Made by a program: the position numbers and the translations under genes
From: UBA668 sp049424465
Lineage (GTDB): Bacteria > Actinomycetota > Acidimicrobiia > Acidimicrobiales > Ilumatobacteraceae
DNA: 14,243 nucleotides
NCBI GenBank assembly: GCA_049424465.1
Contig: JBMSSR010000046.1
Span: 1-14,243 of the forward strand
Direction: 5' to 3'
Notes under the pieces: generated by a model
Told to the model about the DNA's origin: nothing
The model's database searches: none
What the model saw: the letters and a program-made list of their open reading frames with translations, nothing else
In this document: piece after piece, positions 5,635 to 12,573 of the stretch
Layout of the letters: every line of letters starts with the position of its first letter
Position numbering within the stretch: position 1 is the stretch's first letter

Positions 5635-7130
5635 CCGACGACGTCGAGCCGGTTCCCCCCGACACGCCGGCCTCCGCAGTGCGGCGGGCGGTCGAGGCGG
5701 TCGTCGGCGCCGCGACCAGGCTGCGGGCAACCCGAATCGGTCTCCGCACCCGCATCCTGTTCATGTTCGCCACCGGCGCGCTGCTGCTCGCGGCCTTCCT
5801 CGCCGCCGTTGCGTACGGCTTCACCCGCAGCAGTGTCGTCACCCAGCGCGACCGGGCCGGCGTCGAGCAGGCCTACCGCAACGCGCAGATCGCGCAGAAC
5901 GAACTGAACACGACGACTCCGTCGCCGGAGGCCGCTGTCGTGCGATTGCGATCACTCGGCGTGAGCGGCTTTGCGCTCAACTACCGGGGTGCGTGGAGTG
6001 CGAGCTCGGCACGCACGTCGCCCGAGGTCATCCCTCTCGCGCTCCAGACCCGCGTCATCGACGACGGTGTGCCGGCGCGGCTCATCACGCGTATCGAGGG
6101 CGAGCCGGTCCTCGTGATCGGCATCCCGCTCACCGTCACCACCGCGTCGTACTTCGAGTTCGTCTCGCTCGACGATGCGGCGACCACACTCGACAGCGTG
6201 CGGCTCAGCCTGCTGTTCGCCGCATTCATCACCACGCTCGCAGGCGCACTCCTCGGTGTCGTCGTGGCGGCCCGGGCAGTACGGCCACTCGTCGAGGCAG
6301 CACAGGCTGCGCAGGCCATCGCCGGCGGCCGGCTCGACACGCGACTGGCACCGACCGATGACCACGACCTGATGGTGCTGTCCAACGCCTTCAACGAGAT
6401 GGCTGCTGCGCTACAGGCCCGGGTCGAGCGCGATGCGCGCTTCACGAGCGACGTCAGCCACGAGCTCCGCTCGCCGCTCATGACCCTCTCGGCCAGTGTC
6501 GGGGTGATGGAGGCTCGACGTGACGAGATGCCCGAGCGCGCGCAGCGGGCGCTCGACCTGCTCGTCGCCGACGTCGCACGCTTCCAAGGCCTGGTCGAGG
6601 ACCTCCTCGAGATCTCGCGTTACGACGCCGGCGCCATCCGGCTCAACCTGGACGACCTGCTCGTCGCCGAGTTCGTACGCCAGGCGGTCGCTGTCAGCAG
6701 CATGCCCGAGACGCCTGTCGAGGTCAGCGAACGCGCCGAGCGCGTCCTGATCAGGGGCGACCGTCGCCGGCTCGCCCGCGTCGTCGCCAACCTCATCGAC
6801 AACGCCCGGCTGCATGCCGCTGCCGCCGAGGCGCGCATCACCGTTGCCGAGCCGGACGGCGAGGGTGAGCCGCTCGGGCACATCCGCATCGCGGTCGAGG
6901 ACCGCGGCCCCGGGGTACCGGCCGCCGAACGCGAACTCGTCTTCGAACGGTTCGCGCGAGGTGCCGTCGCCGGCCGGCGCACGGCCACCGACGGCGCCGG
7001 CCTCGGTCTCTCGCTCGTCGACGAGCACGTCCGCATGCACGGTGGGCGGGTGTGGGTCGAGGACCGCACGGATGGCGAGACGGGTGCCCGCTTCGTGATC
7101 GAACTCCCCGCCGAGGAGGTGCGCCTGTGA
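5631..7130 (+). CDS. mtrB: MtrB-like membrane sensor histidine kinase
   Basis: A 499-residue sensor kinase. A cytoplasmic N-terminus of about 40 residues leads to TM1 (about 42-64), an external sensor region (about 65-190), TM2 (about 192-216), a HAMP linker (RAVRPLVEAAQAAQAIAGGR onward), a HisKA domain with phospho-acceptor His277 (DVSHELRSPL) and an HATPase_c domain with N-box Asn387/Asn391 (NLIDNA), G1 box EDRGPGV (Asp424), F-box VFERFARG and G2 box GAGLGLSLV. It should phosphorylate the regulator encoded just before it. It is somewhat shorter than mycobacterial MtrB. The GTG at 5631 forms GTGA with the mtrA stop. The 3' end overlaps the lipoprotein gene, as expected for an mtrAB-lpqB operon. 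Confidence 0.93.
   Translation: MTDDVEPVPPDTPASAVRRAVEAVVGAATRLRATRIGLRTRILFMFATGALLLAAFLAAVAYGFTRSSVVTQRDRAGVEQAYRNAQIAQNELNTTTPSPEAAVVRLRSLGVSGFALNYRGAWSASSARTSPEVIPLALQTRVIDDGVPARLITRIEGEPVLVIGIPLTVTTASYFEFVSLDDAATTLDSVRLSLLFAAFITTLAGALLGVVVAARAVRPLVEAAQAAQAIAGGRLDTRLAPTDDHDLMVLSNAFNEMAAALQARVERDARFTSDVSHELRSPLMTLSASVGVMEARRDEMPERAQRALDLLVADVARFQGLVEDLLEISRYDAGAIRLNLDDLLVAEFVRQAVAVSSMPETPVEVSERAERVLIRGDRRRLARVVANLIDNARLHAAAAEARITVAEPDGEGEPLGHIRIAVEDRGPGVPAAERELVFERFARGAVAGRRTATDGAGLGLSLVDEHVRMHGGRVWVEDRTDGETGARFVIELPAEEVRL
7113..7120 (+). promoter_or_regulatory. Strong ribosome-binding site of the GerMN lipoprotein gene
   Basis: GAGGAGGT is a near-perfect Shine-Dalgarno sequence inside the kinase 3' end, 6 nt before the GTG at 7127. 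It fixes the lipoprotein start and suggests that its translation is not solely dependent on coupling to the kinase. Confidence 0.75.
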
Positions 7131-7765
7131 CCCGGGCTCGTCGAACCCGAGCACGCATCGCGGCGCGCTCGGTCACTGCATTCCTCGCGCTCTCGGCGCT
7201 CGCCGGGTGCGCGATCGCCTCCGAGGACGTGCCACGCGACGTCCCGGTGCTGCAGCAGACCGAACTCGGCATCGACGCCGGCAGCCAGGCCGGCGAGGCA
7301 GCCGGCACGGCGCGCATCTACCTGCTCACACCCGACAACGCGGGTCAGGCACAGACGATCGGCGCGGTACCGCGCGACGTCGACGAGTCGCCCACGACAC
7401 TGCTCACCACCCTGCTGGCGGGCCCCAACGACGACGAGCTCGACGCCACGTTCCGTACCGCCATCCCCACCGGTACCGAGCTGCGCTCGGCGGTGCTCCG
7501 CGGCGGCACCCTCGTCGTCGACGTGACGTCGACCCTGCTCGAGCTGTCGGGTGACACACTCGTCAGCGCGATCGCACAGATCGTGTTCACCGCATCGGAA
7601 CTCACGGGGGTGCGTGCCGTGCGCATCCTCGTCGACGGAGCCGACCGGCAGTGGCCGTCGGGCGACGGCGAACTGCAGGCGAGACCGCTGTCGGTGTACG
7701 ACTACCCGGGCCTGCTCGCCTCCGCCCAGCCTGCCTATCCGGCGATCCCGACCCCGCAGGCCTGA
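7127..7765 (+). CDS. Short LpqB-like GerMN-domain lipoprotein
   Basis: A 212-residue predicted lipoprotein. A basic N-region (TRARRTRARIAARS) and hydrophobic core end in the lipobox LAGC, with Cys28 as the lipidation site. After an acidic linker, residues about 63-175 form a GerMN domain (ARIYLLTPDN, TLLTTLLAGPNDDEL, TAIPTGTELRSAVLRGGTLVVDV, ALAQIVFT-like SAIAQIVFTASEL, VRILVDG). The end carries QARPLSVYDYPGL and a Pro/Ala tail. It sits exactly where lpqB follows mtrAB in actinobacteria. LpqB proteins known to me are nearly three times longer, with a C-terminal beta-propeller-like part after GerMN; that part is absent here. LpqB interacts with MtrB and modulates its output, so a similar accessory role is inferred. 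The gene ends 9 bp from the convergent phosphofructokinase stop. Confidence 0.88.
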   Translation: MTRARRTRARIAARSVTAFLALSALAGCAIASEDVPRDVPVLQQTELGIDAGSQAGEAAGTARIYLLTPDNAGQAQTIGAVPRDVDESPTTLLTTLLAGPNDDELDATFRTAIPTGTELRSAVLRGGTLVVDVTSTLLELSGDTLVSAIAQIVFTASELTGVRAVRILVDGADRQWPSGDGELQARPLSVYDYPGLLASAQPAYPAIPTPQA

Positions 7766-7774
7766 CCGACGCGC

Positions 7775-8809
7775 CTAGCCGAAGAAGACCTCGGCCACCT
7801 CGTGGTAGAGGTGCAGGTCGACCGTGCGGGTACCGCCGACGGTGTCGCGCAGCGGCGTGTGCACGATCTCGTTGCAGCGCATCGCGACCATCGAGCCCCA
7901 CGCACCCAGGTGCACGGCATCGATGGCGGCCACGCCGTATCTGGTGCTGAGGACACGGTCGTACGCAGTCGGCGTGCCGCCGCGCTGCACGTGGCCGAGC
8001 AGCACCATGCGCGTCTCGAAGCCGGTGTGGTGCTCGATCGAGTTGGCGATCGTCTCGGCGACGCCACCGAGACGCACGTGGCCGAACTGGTCGTAGACCT
8101 TGTCGCGCGAGTGCATCGTGCCGGCCTTTGGCTCGGCACCCTCGGCGACCACGACGATCGACGCGTACCGGCCGCGCTCGTGACGCTTGCGCAGCAGGTT
8201 GCAGACCTCGTCGATGTCGAACGGCTGCTCGGGGATGAGGATTGCGGTCGCTCCACCGGCAATGCCCGCATGCGTCGCGATCCAGCCGGCGTGACGGCCC
8301 ATGACCTCGACCACCATCACCCGGTCGTGGCTCTCGGCGGTCGTGTGCAGACGGTCGATGGCATCGGTCGCGATCTGCACTGCGGTGTGGAAGCCGAACG
8401 TGACGTCGGTGCCCACGACATCGTTGTCGATGGTCTTCGGAACGCCGACGAGCGGTAGGCCGAGATCGTCATAGAGCTTGCTCGTCACGGTGAGCGAGCC
8501 ATTGCCCCCGATGACGATGAGCGCGTCGAGACCCATCTCGCGGAACGTCGCCTGCACGCGCTCGGGGCCATCGGGATGGTCGTACGGACTCCCGCGCCGG
8601 GTGCCCAGCAATGTGCCGCCCTTTGGCAGCATGCCGCGCAGCGACGCGACGTCGAGGTGCATGTAACGGCGTTCCATCACTCCGTCCCACGCATCGTGGA
8701 ACCCGATGAGCTCGTCACCGTGCATCGTCTCGCCCTTGCGCACGATGGCGCGGATGACGGCATTGAGGCCCGGGCAGTCGCCCCCACCTGTCAGAATGCC
8801 GACGCGCAC
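7775..8809 (-). CDS. pfkA: 6-phosphofructokinase (actinobacterial mixed-donor group)
   Basis: A 344-residue phosphofructokinase with GGGDCPGLNAVIR at 8-20, GGNGS at 101-105, PKTIDND at 124-130 (catalytic Asp128), MVVEVMGRHAGWIA, LIPEQPFD, and LGHVQRGGTPTAYDR. It closely resembles the mycobacterial/streptomycete enzymes. In Escherichia coli numbering, position 104 is Gly (typical of ATP users) while position 124 is Lys (here Lys125, typical of pyrophosphate users), the known mixed pattern of this group, so the phosphoryl donor is not certain. Position 103, Asp in E. coli and Glu in the mycobacterial enzyme as I recall it, is Asn here. It phosphorylates fructose 6-phosphate in glycolysis. The GTG at 8809 starts the first strand (RVGILTGG) and has TAGATT 8 nt upstream. 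The gene is divergent from glpK. Confidence 0.95.
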   Translation of the reverse strand: MRVGILTGGGDCPGLNAVIRAIVRKGETMHGDELIGFHDAWDGVMERRYMHLDVASLRGMLPKGGTLLGTRRGSPYDHPDGPERVQATFREMGLDALIVIGGNGSLTVTSKLYDDLGLPLVGVPKTIDNDVVGTDVTFGFHTAVQIATDAIDRLHTTAESHDRVMVVEVMGRHAGWIATHAGIAGGATAILIPEQPFDIDEVCNLLRKRHERGRYASIVVVAEGAEPKAGTMHSRDKVYDQFGHVRLGGVAETIANSIEHHTGFETRMVLLGHVQRGGTPTAYDRVLSTRYGVAAIDAVHLGAWGSMVAMRCNEIVHTPLRDTVGGTRTVDLHLYHEVAEVFFG

Positions 8810-8817
8810 GGCCCCTG

Positions 8818-8823
8818 AATCTA
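8818..8823 (-). promoter_or_regulatory. Likely -10 element of pfkA
   Basis: TAGATT on the minus strand matches TAnnnT and ends 8 nt before the GTG at 8809. No Shine-Dalgarno sequence is present, so a leaderless transcript is likely. The element lies in the 43-bp gap shared with the divergent glpK gene. No convincing -35 was seen. Confidence 0.5.
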
Positions 8824-8841
8824 GAGGCGCCCGACCCCTGC

Positions 8842-8848
8842 GAGGTGA
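8842..8848 (+). promoter_or_regulatory. Ribosome-binding site of glpK
   Basis: GAGGTGA lies 4 nt before the ATG at 8853 and decides this start over the downstream GTG at the first beta strand. Unlike its divergent neighbour pfkA, glpK thus appears to have a leader. Confidence 0.6.
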
Positions 8849-8852
8849 CGAA

Positions 8853-10379
8853 ATGCAATCCGGTGCCGCATGGCCCGCACAGGGCGGCGACTCGCCCGTG
8901 ATCATCGCGATCGATGCCGGCACCACTGGTGTGCGCAGCCGTGCCGTGTCACCGAGCGGCGGCCCCGTGGTGGCCGCATACCGCGAGTTCACCCAGCACT
9001 TCCCGAACGACGGCTGGGTCGAGCACGACGCCGACGAGATCTGGGAAGCCGTCGCCGCGACGCTGCGCGAGGTCGTGTCGACGGTGGGGGCGGGGCGCGT
9101 GGTGGCACTCGGCATCACGAACCAGCGCGAGACGGTGCTCGCGTGGAATCGACGCACCGGCGCGCCGTACGGCACGGCGATCGTCTGGCAGGACCGGCGT
9201 ACTGCCGAGCAGTGCGAGCAACTGGCCGCTGACGGGCACCTCGAGCGAGTACGGCAGCTGACCGGCCTGGTGCTCGACCCGTACTTCTCCGGCACCAAGG
9301 CCGCGTGGCTGCTGCAGCACCGCGACGTGCCGACGACCGACCTCGCGATCGGCACGATCGACTCGTGGCTCGTGTCGCGCCTCACCGACGGCGCAGCGCA
9401 CGTCACCGACACCACGAACGCGAGCCGCACGATGCTGTTCGACATCGGGCGCCTGCAGTGGAGCGGCGAGATGTGCGACCTGCTCGGCGTGCCGATCGAC
9501 TCGCTCGCCGACGTCCGCCCGTCGAGCGGCCGGTTCGGCGAGGTGGCCCGGGATGCCGCGGCGCACACCGGTCTCCGCGTCGGCACCCCGATCAGCGGTA
9601 TCGCCGGCGACCAGCAGGCGGCACTCTTCGGACAGGCGTGTTTCGCGCCGGGCATGGCGAAGAACACCTACGGCACCGGCAGTTTCGTACTGCTCAATGT
9701 CGGCAGCACGTGCCCACCGCCCACCGAGGGAATGCTGACGACTGTTGCGTGGACCCTCGCGGACGGCACCACGGCGTACGCACTCGAGGGGTCCATCTTC
9801 GTCACCGGCGCGGCGGTGCAGTGGCTGCGCGACGGTCTCGGCGTCATCGCGTCGTCGGCCGAGATCGGCCCGCTCGCCGCATCGGTCCCCGACAGCGGCG
9901 GCGTCGTCGTCGTACCGGCGTTCACCGGGCTCGGCAGCCCGTGGTGGGACCCGTACGCGCGGGGCACCATCGTCGGCATCACTCGCGGCACCACTCGCGC
10001 GCACCTTGCCCGCGCTGTCGTCGAGGCAATGGCGTTCCAGACACGCGACGCAATGGCAGCGATGAGCGGCGCGGCCGGTGTCGACCTCCCCGCCCTGCGA
10101 GTCGACGGCGGCGCCTCCGTCATGGACTCGATGCTGCAGCTGCAGGCAGATCAGCTGGGCATCACCGTGCGCCGCCCCGTCGACCAGGAGACCACGGCGC
10201 TCGGTGCCGCATTCCTGGCCGGCCTCGCCGAGGGCGTGTGGCCGTCGCTCGATGCCGTCGCCGCCGAGTGGCACGAGGATGCCGTGTTCACACCCGCGAC
10301 CGACCGGACGGCTGCCGACGCCCGTCACCACGACTGGCGCCGCGCCGTCGAGCGCTCGCGAGACTGGGCCCGGCCATGA
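8853..10379 (+). CDS. glpK: Glycerol kinase
   Basis: A 508-residue FGGY-family kinase that makes glycerol 3-phosphate from glycerol and ATP. Diagnostic segments are the first phosphate loop IIAIDAGTTGVRSR, GITNQRETVLAWNR and WQDRRTAEQC (glycerol-binding Arg-Glu and Trp region), FSGTKAAWLL, GTIDSWLVSRLT, the catalytic GIAGDQQAALFGQ (Asp253), NTYGTGSFVLLNVG, and the second-domain PAFTGLGSPWWDPYARG and DGGASVMDSMLQLQAD. The length matches the family. A 14-residue extension precedes the first strand; the ATG is kept because of the GAGGTGA in front of it. It is divergent from pfkA and overlaps the following CoA-transferase gene by 4 bp (ATGA). No glpF or glpD is visible, so the route of glycerol uptake and oxidation lies elsewhere. 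Confidence 0.95.
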   Translation: MQSGAAWPAQGGDSPVIIAIDAGTTGVRSRAVSPSGGPVVAAYREFTQHFPNDGWVEHDADEIWEAVAATLREVVSTVGAGRVVALGITNQRETVLAWNRRTGAPYGTAIVWQDRRTAEQCEQLAADGHLERVRQLTGLVLDPYFSGTKAAWLLQHRDVPTTDLAIGTIDSWLVSRLTDGAAHVTDTTNASRTMLFDIGRLQWSGEMCDLLGVPIDSLADVRPSSGRFGEVARDAAAHTGLRVGTPISGIAGDQQAALFGQACFAPGMAKNTYGTGSFVLLNVGSTCPPPTEGMLTTVAWTLADGTTAYALEGSIFVTGAAVQWLRDGLGVIASSAEIGPLAASVPDSGGVVVVPAFTGLGSPWWDPYARGTIVGITRGTTRAHLARAVVEAMAFQTRDAMAAMSGAAGVDLPALRVDGGASVMDSMLQLQADQLGITVRRPVDQETTALGAAFLAGLAEGVWPSLDAVAAEWHEDAVFTPATDRTAADARHHDWRRAVERSRDWARP

Positions 10380-11659
10380 ACCGCGACGTCTCACCCTCCC
10401 CCGCGGGCGCCGTCGTCGAGCACCTCCGGCCGCACGGCCACGTCGTCGTGCCGCTCGGCAACGGCGAGCCGGTCGCGCTGCTCGACGCGCTCGAGCAGGC
10501 CGCTGCCGACGGGCTCGGCGAGGGCGTCTCGGTGCACCAGATGCATGCACTGCACGACCGCCGGTACCTGCACGGCGAGTTCGGCGACCGGATGCGGCAC
10601 GTCTCGTACTTCCTGTCGCACATCACGAGGCCGTGCTTCGGCCGCGGCACGGTCGACCTCGTGCCCAACCACTTCAGCGAGGTGTTCGGCCACATCCAGC
10701 GCAGGGCACACGACCCGCTCGTCGTCGCCGCAGCAGCACCCATGGACCGACACGGCTACTTCAGCCTCGGGGTCAGCGCCGACTACACGAGCAGCTTCAT
10801 CGGCCGGGCGCGGTTCTTCCTCGAGGTCAACGAGCAGATGCCGCGCACGTTCGGCCGTAACCAGATCCATGTCAGCCAGATCGAGGGCTACACGGTGAAC
10901 CACCGTCCGCTCGTCGAGGTGCCGCCGCCTGCGACCGGTGATGCCGACCGCGCCATCGCAGCGCTGGTCGCCGAGCGCATCCCCGACGGGGCGTGCCTGC
11001 AGACGGGCATCGGCGCGATCCCCAATGCGATCATGTCGGCACTCGCCCACCACCGCGACCTCGGCGTCCACACCGAGCTGCTCAGCGACGGTCTCGTCGA
11101 CCTCGTCGAGCAGGGCGTCGTCAACGGCGTGCGCAAGCTGCACAACCGCACCAAGGTGGTCGGCACGTTCGCGCTCGGTACCCGCCGCCTGCACGACTTC
11201 CTGCACGAGAACACCGCCGTCGAGCTGTGGAGCGCACGGTACGTCAACGACCCGCGCCTGCTCAGCCGCGAGCGCAACTTCGTGTCCATCAACGCGACGC
11301 TCTCGGTCGACCTGCTCGGCCAGTGCGCGAGCGAGACGCTCGGCGGCACGTACTACTCGTCGTCAGGCGGCCAGGTCGACTTCGCACGGGGGGCGATGTA
11401 CAGCGAGGGCGGCCAGGGCTTCATCGTGCTGCACTCGACGGCCGGCGACGGATCGATCAGCCGCATCGTGCCGCAGCTCGGTGCCGGCGAGGTCGTGACC
11501 AACTCGAAGAACACCGTCGACAAGGTCGTCACCGAGTACGGGGTCGCCGAGCTGCGCTCGCGCACGGTCCGCGAGCGGGCACTGGCGCTGATCGGCGTCG
11601 CCCACCCAGCCCACCGGGACCGCCTGACCGCCGAGGCCCACCGCCTCGGCGTGCTCTGA
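10376..11659 (+). CDS. Acetyl-CoA hydrolase / 4-hydroxybutyrate CoA-transferase family protein
   Basis: A 427-residue protein of the acetyl-CoA hydrolase/transferase family. The N-terminal domain contains VPLGNGEPVALLDAL, GRGTVDLVPNHFSEV and HGYFSLGVSADYT. The C-terminal domain carries GIGAIPNAIMSAL, HTELLSDGLVDLVEQG with Glu234 at the position expected to form the glutamyl-CoA thioester, INATLSVDLLGQ, SSGGQVDFARGAMYSEGG and the conserved end VVTEYGVAELRSRTVRERA. These enzymes exchange CoA between acyl groups and acetate (or succinate, butyrate, 4-hydroxybutyrate); the acyl specificity cannot be read from the sequence. The ATG at 10376 overlaps the glpK stop, so the two should be co-translated, an unusual pairing. 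It is followed by 144 bp with inverted repeats and then a separately promoted secreted-protein gene. Confidence 0.9.
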   Translation: MNRDVSPSPAGAVVEHLRPHGHVVVPLGNGEPVALLDALEQAAADGLGEGVSVHQMHALHDRRYLHGEFGDRMRHVSYFLSHITRPCFGRGTVDLVPNHFSEVFGHIQRRAHDPLVVAAAAPMDRHGYFSLGVSADYTSSFIGRARFFLEVNEQMPRTFGRNQIHVSQIEGYTVNHRPLVEVPPPATGDADRAIAALVAERIPDGACLQTGIGAIPNAIMSALAHHRDLGVHTELLSDGLVDLVEQGVVNGVRKLHNRTKVVGTFALGTRRLHDFLHENTAVELWSARYVNDPRLLSRERNFVSINATLSVDLLGQCASETLGGTYYSSSGGQVDFARGAMYSEGGQGFIVLHSTAGDGSISRIVPQLGAGEVVTNSKNTVDKVVTEYGVAELRSRTVRERALALIGVAHPAHRDRLTAEAHRLGVL

Positions 11660-11682
11660 ACCACCGGACCCACCCGCCTGCC

Positions 11683-11733
11683 GGCCGACCACGGTCCGTG
11701 GCCACCAGACCGCAGAAATGGGCCGAATGGCCC
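11683..11733. other. Inverted repeats after the CoA-transferase gene
   Basis: Two small hairpins are possible: CCACG-GTC-CGTGG at 11689-11701 and GGGCC-GAAT-GGCCC at 11720-11733, the latter followed by CTTGG. They could end the glpK/CoA-transferase message or serve as an operator for the next gene. Without a T-tract and with only 5-bp stems, the assignment is weak. Confidence 0.3.
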
Positions 11734-11762
11734 CTTGGTTCCACGTCGTGACCAACCGATGG

Positions 11763-11768
11763 TACGTT
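11763..11768 (+). promoter_or_regulatory. Possible -10 element of the secreted-protein gene
   Basis: TACGTT matches TAnnnT and would start a transcript near 11775, giving a leader of about 29 nt that contains AAGGGAG at 11791-11797. TTGGTT at 11735-11740 resembles a -35 but is 22 bp away, which is too far, so only the -10 is proposed. Confidence 0.4.
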
Positions 11769-11790
11769 CGGCCCGTCCACTCGGGGCAAC

Positions 11791-11797
11791 AAGGGAG
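11791..11797 (+). promoter_or_regulatory. Ribosome-binding site of the secreted-protein gene
   Basis: AAGGGAG lies 6 nt before the ATG at 11804 and selects that start, which also begins a clean signal peptide, over the open frame upstream. Confidence 0.65.
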
Positions 11798-11803
11798 CAC
11801 TTC

Positions 11804-12514
11804 ATGCGCAAGTCCGTCACCGCGCTCGTCACCGCGGCGCTCGTCATCACCGGGGCGGTCGCCGCCTCGGCCACCAGCTCGCAGGCCGGAACCGGCGCTC
11901 CGAGCGGCCCGCACTACAACCTGAACATCATCGGTGTGCCCAAGGGCAAGACCGCCTCGATGACCGGTTCGAACACGCGCACGATCTTCGTGTCGGCGAC
12001 GGCCTCGAACCCGAAGATCTACCTGTGCCAGTCCGGTACGGCCAACTGCGCCCCCGGCGGCGGGTTCCAGGTGCTCGACGGCAACGCCACTGACGCCAAC
12101 GGCGGCACGTTCGCGCTGCCCAGTCCCGACCCGATCCCCGGCGACGGCATCACCGGCTGCCCCATCGGCGACACCTGCACCACCTCGTACAGCGTGTACA
12201 TGCGGGTCCTCGGCAAGCCGGGCGGCAGCATCCACCTGAAGAGCTGCTTCACCGACACGACGGGCACGTACTGCTCGGTCGGCGAGGGCAACGTCGTCAC
12301 CCAGGTGCGCAGCACCGGCAAGTCGACCTTCACCAACGTGAGCAAGCAGCTGCTCACGGTGTGCTGGGACTCCGACCTCAACGGCACGTGCGACACGCGT
12401 GACTACCTGTTCGGCCGCACCGGCGCCAGCTATTGGTGGGACTACGTCGTCAACAGCGACTTCAAGCTCGCCCAGCTGCGCTTCTACCCGATCGCCACGT
12501 CGTTCACCAGCTGA
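11804..12514 (+). CDS. Secreted cysteine-rich protein of unknown function with an EF-hand-like loop
   Basis: A 236-residue protein I do not recognise. It begins with a signal peptide: basic MRK, a hydrophobic core to about residue 21, and cleavage probably after ASA (23) or SQA (28). The mature part has eight cysteines (75, 82, 119, 125, 148, 157, 187, 196), spaced as if in four close pairs, which suggests disulfides outside the cell. Residues 189-200 read DSDLNGTCDTRD, matching a calcium-binding EF-hand loop at positions 1, 3, 5, 6, 9 and 12, although one cysteine lies inside it. The rest is rich in Thr, Ser and Gly, and the C-terminus is aromatic (YWWDYVV). There is no lipobox, sortase motif or membrane anchor. 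It stands alone between its own promoter-like box and a terminator-like hairpin, so it is probably monocistronic. Confidence 0.85.
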   Translation: MRKSVTALVTAALVITGAVAASATSSQAGTGAPSGPHYNLNIIGVPKGKTASMTGSNTRTIFVSATASNPKIYLCQSGTANCAPGGGFQVLDGNATDANGGTFALPSPDPIPGDGITGCPIGDTCTTSYSVYMRVLGKPGGSIHLKSCFTDTTGTYCSVGEGNVVTQVRSTGKSTFTNVSKQLLTVCWDSDLNGTCDTRDYLFGRTGASYWWDYVVNSDFKLAQLRFYPIATSFTS

Positions 12515-12519
12515 ACCAC

Positions 12520-12540
12520 GGGGGCAACCCCGGCCCCTTT
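12520..12540 (+). terminator. Terminator-like hairpin after the secreted-protein gene
   Basis: GGGGC (12521-12525) can pair with GCCCC (12533-12537) around a 7-nt loop, extended by a G-T pair, and is followed directly by TTT. It begins 6 bp after the stop codon. The T-tract is short, as is usual in very GC-rich genomes. It would also separate this gene from the convergent aminotransferase. Confidence 0.5.
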
Positions 12541-12573
12541 CGCGTTCCCGCAGCAGCGCGCGGGGCGGCAGGC

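Noticed and set aside
8949..10550. 533-residue minus-strand frame opposite glycerol kinase
   Set aside because: Arg-, Ala- and Asp-rich composition with no domain, fully opposite a confident glpK; typical GC-rich shadow frame.
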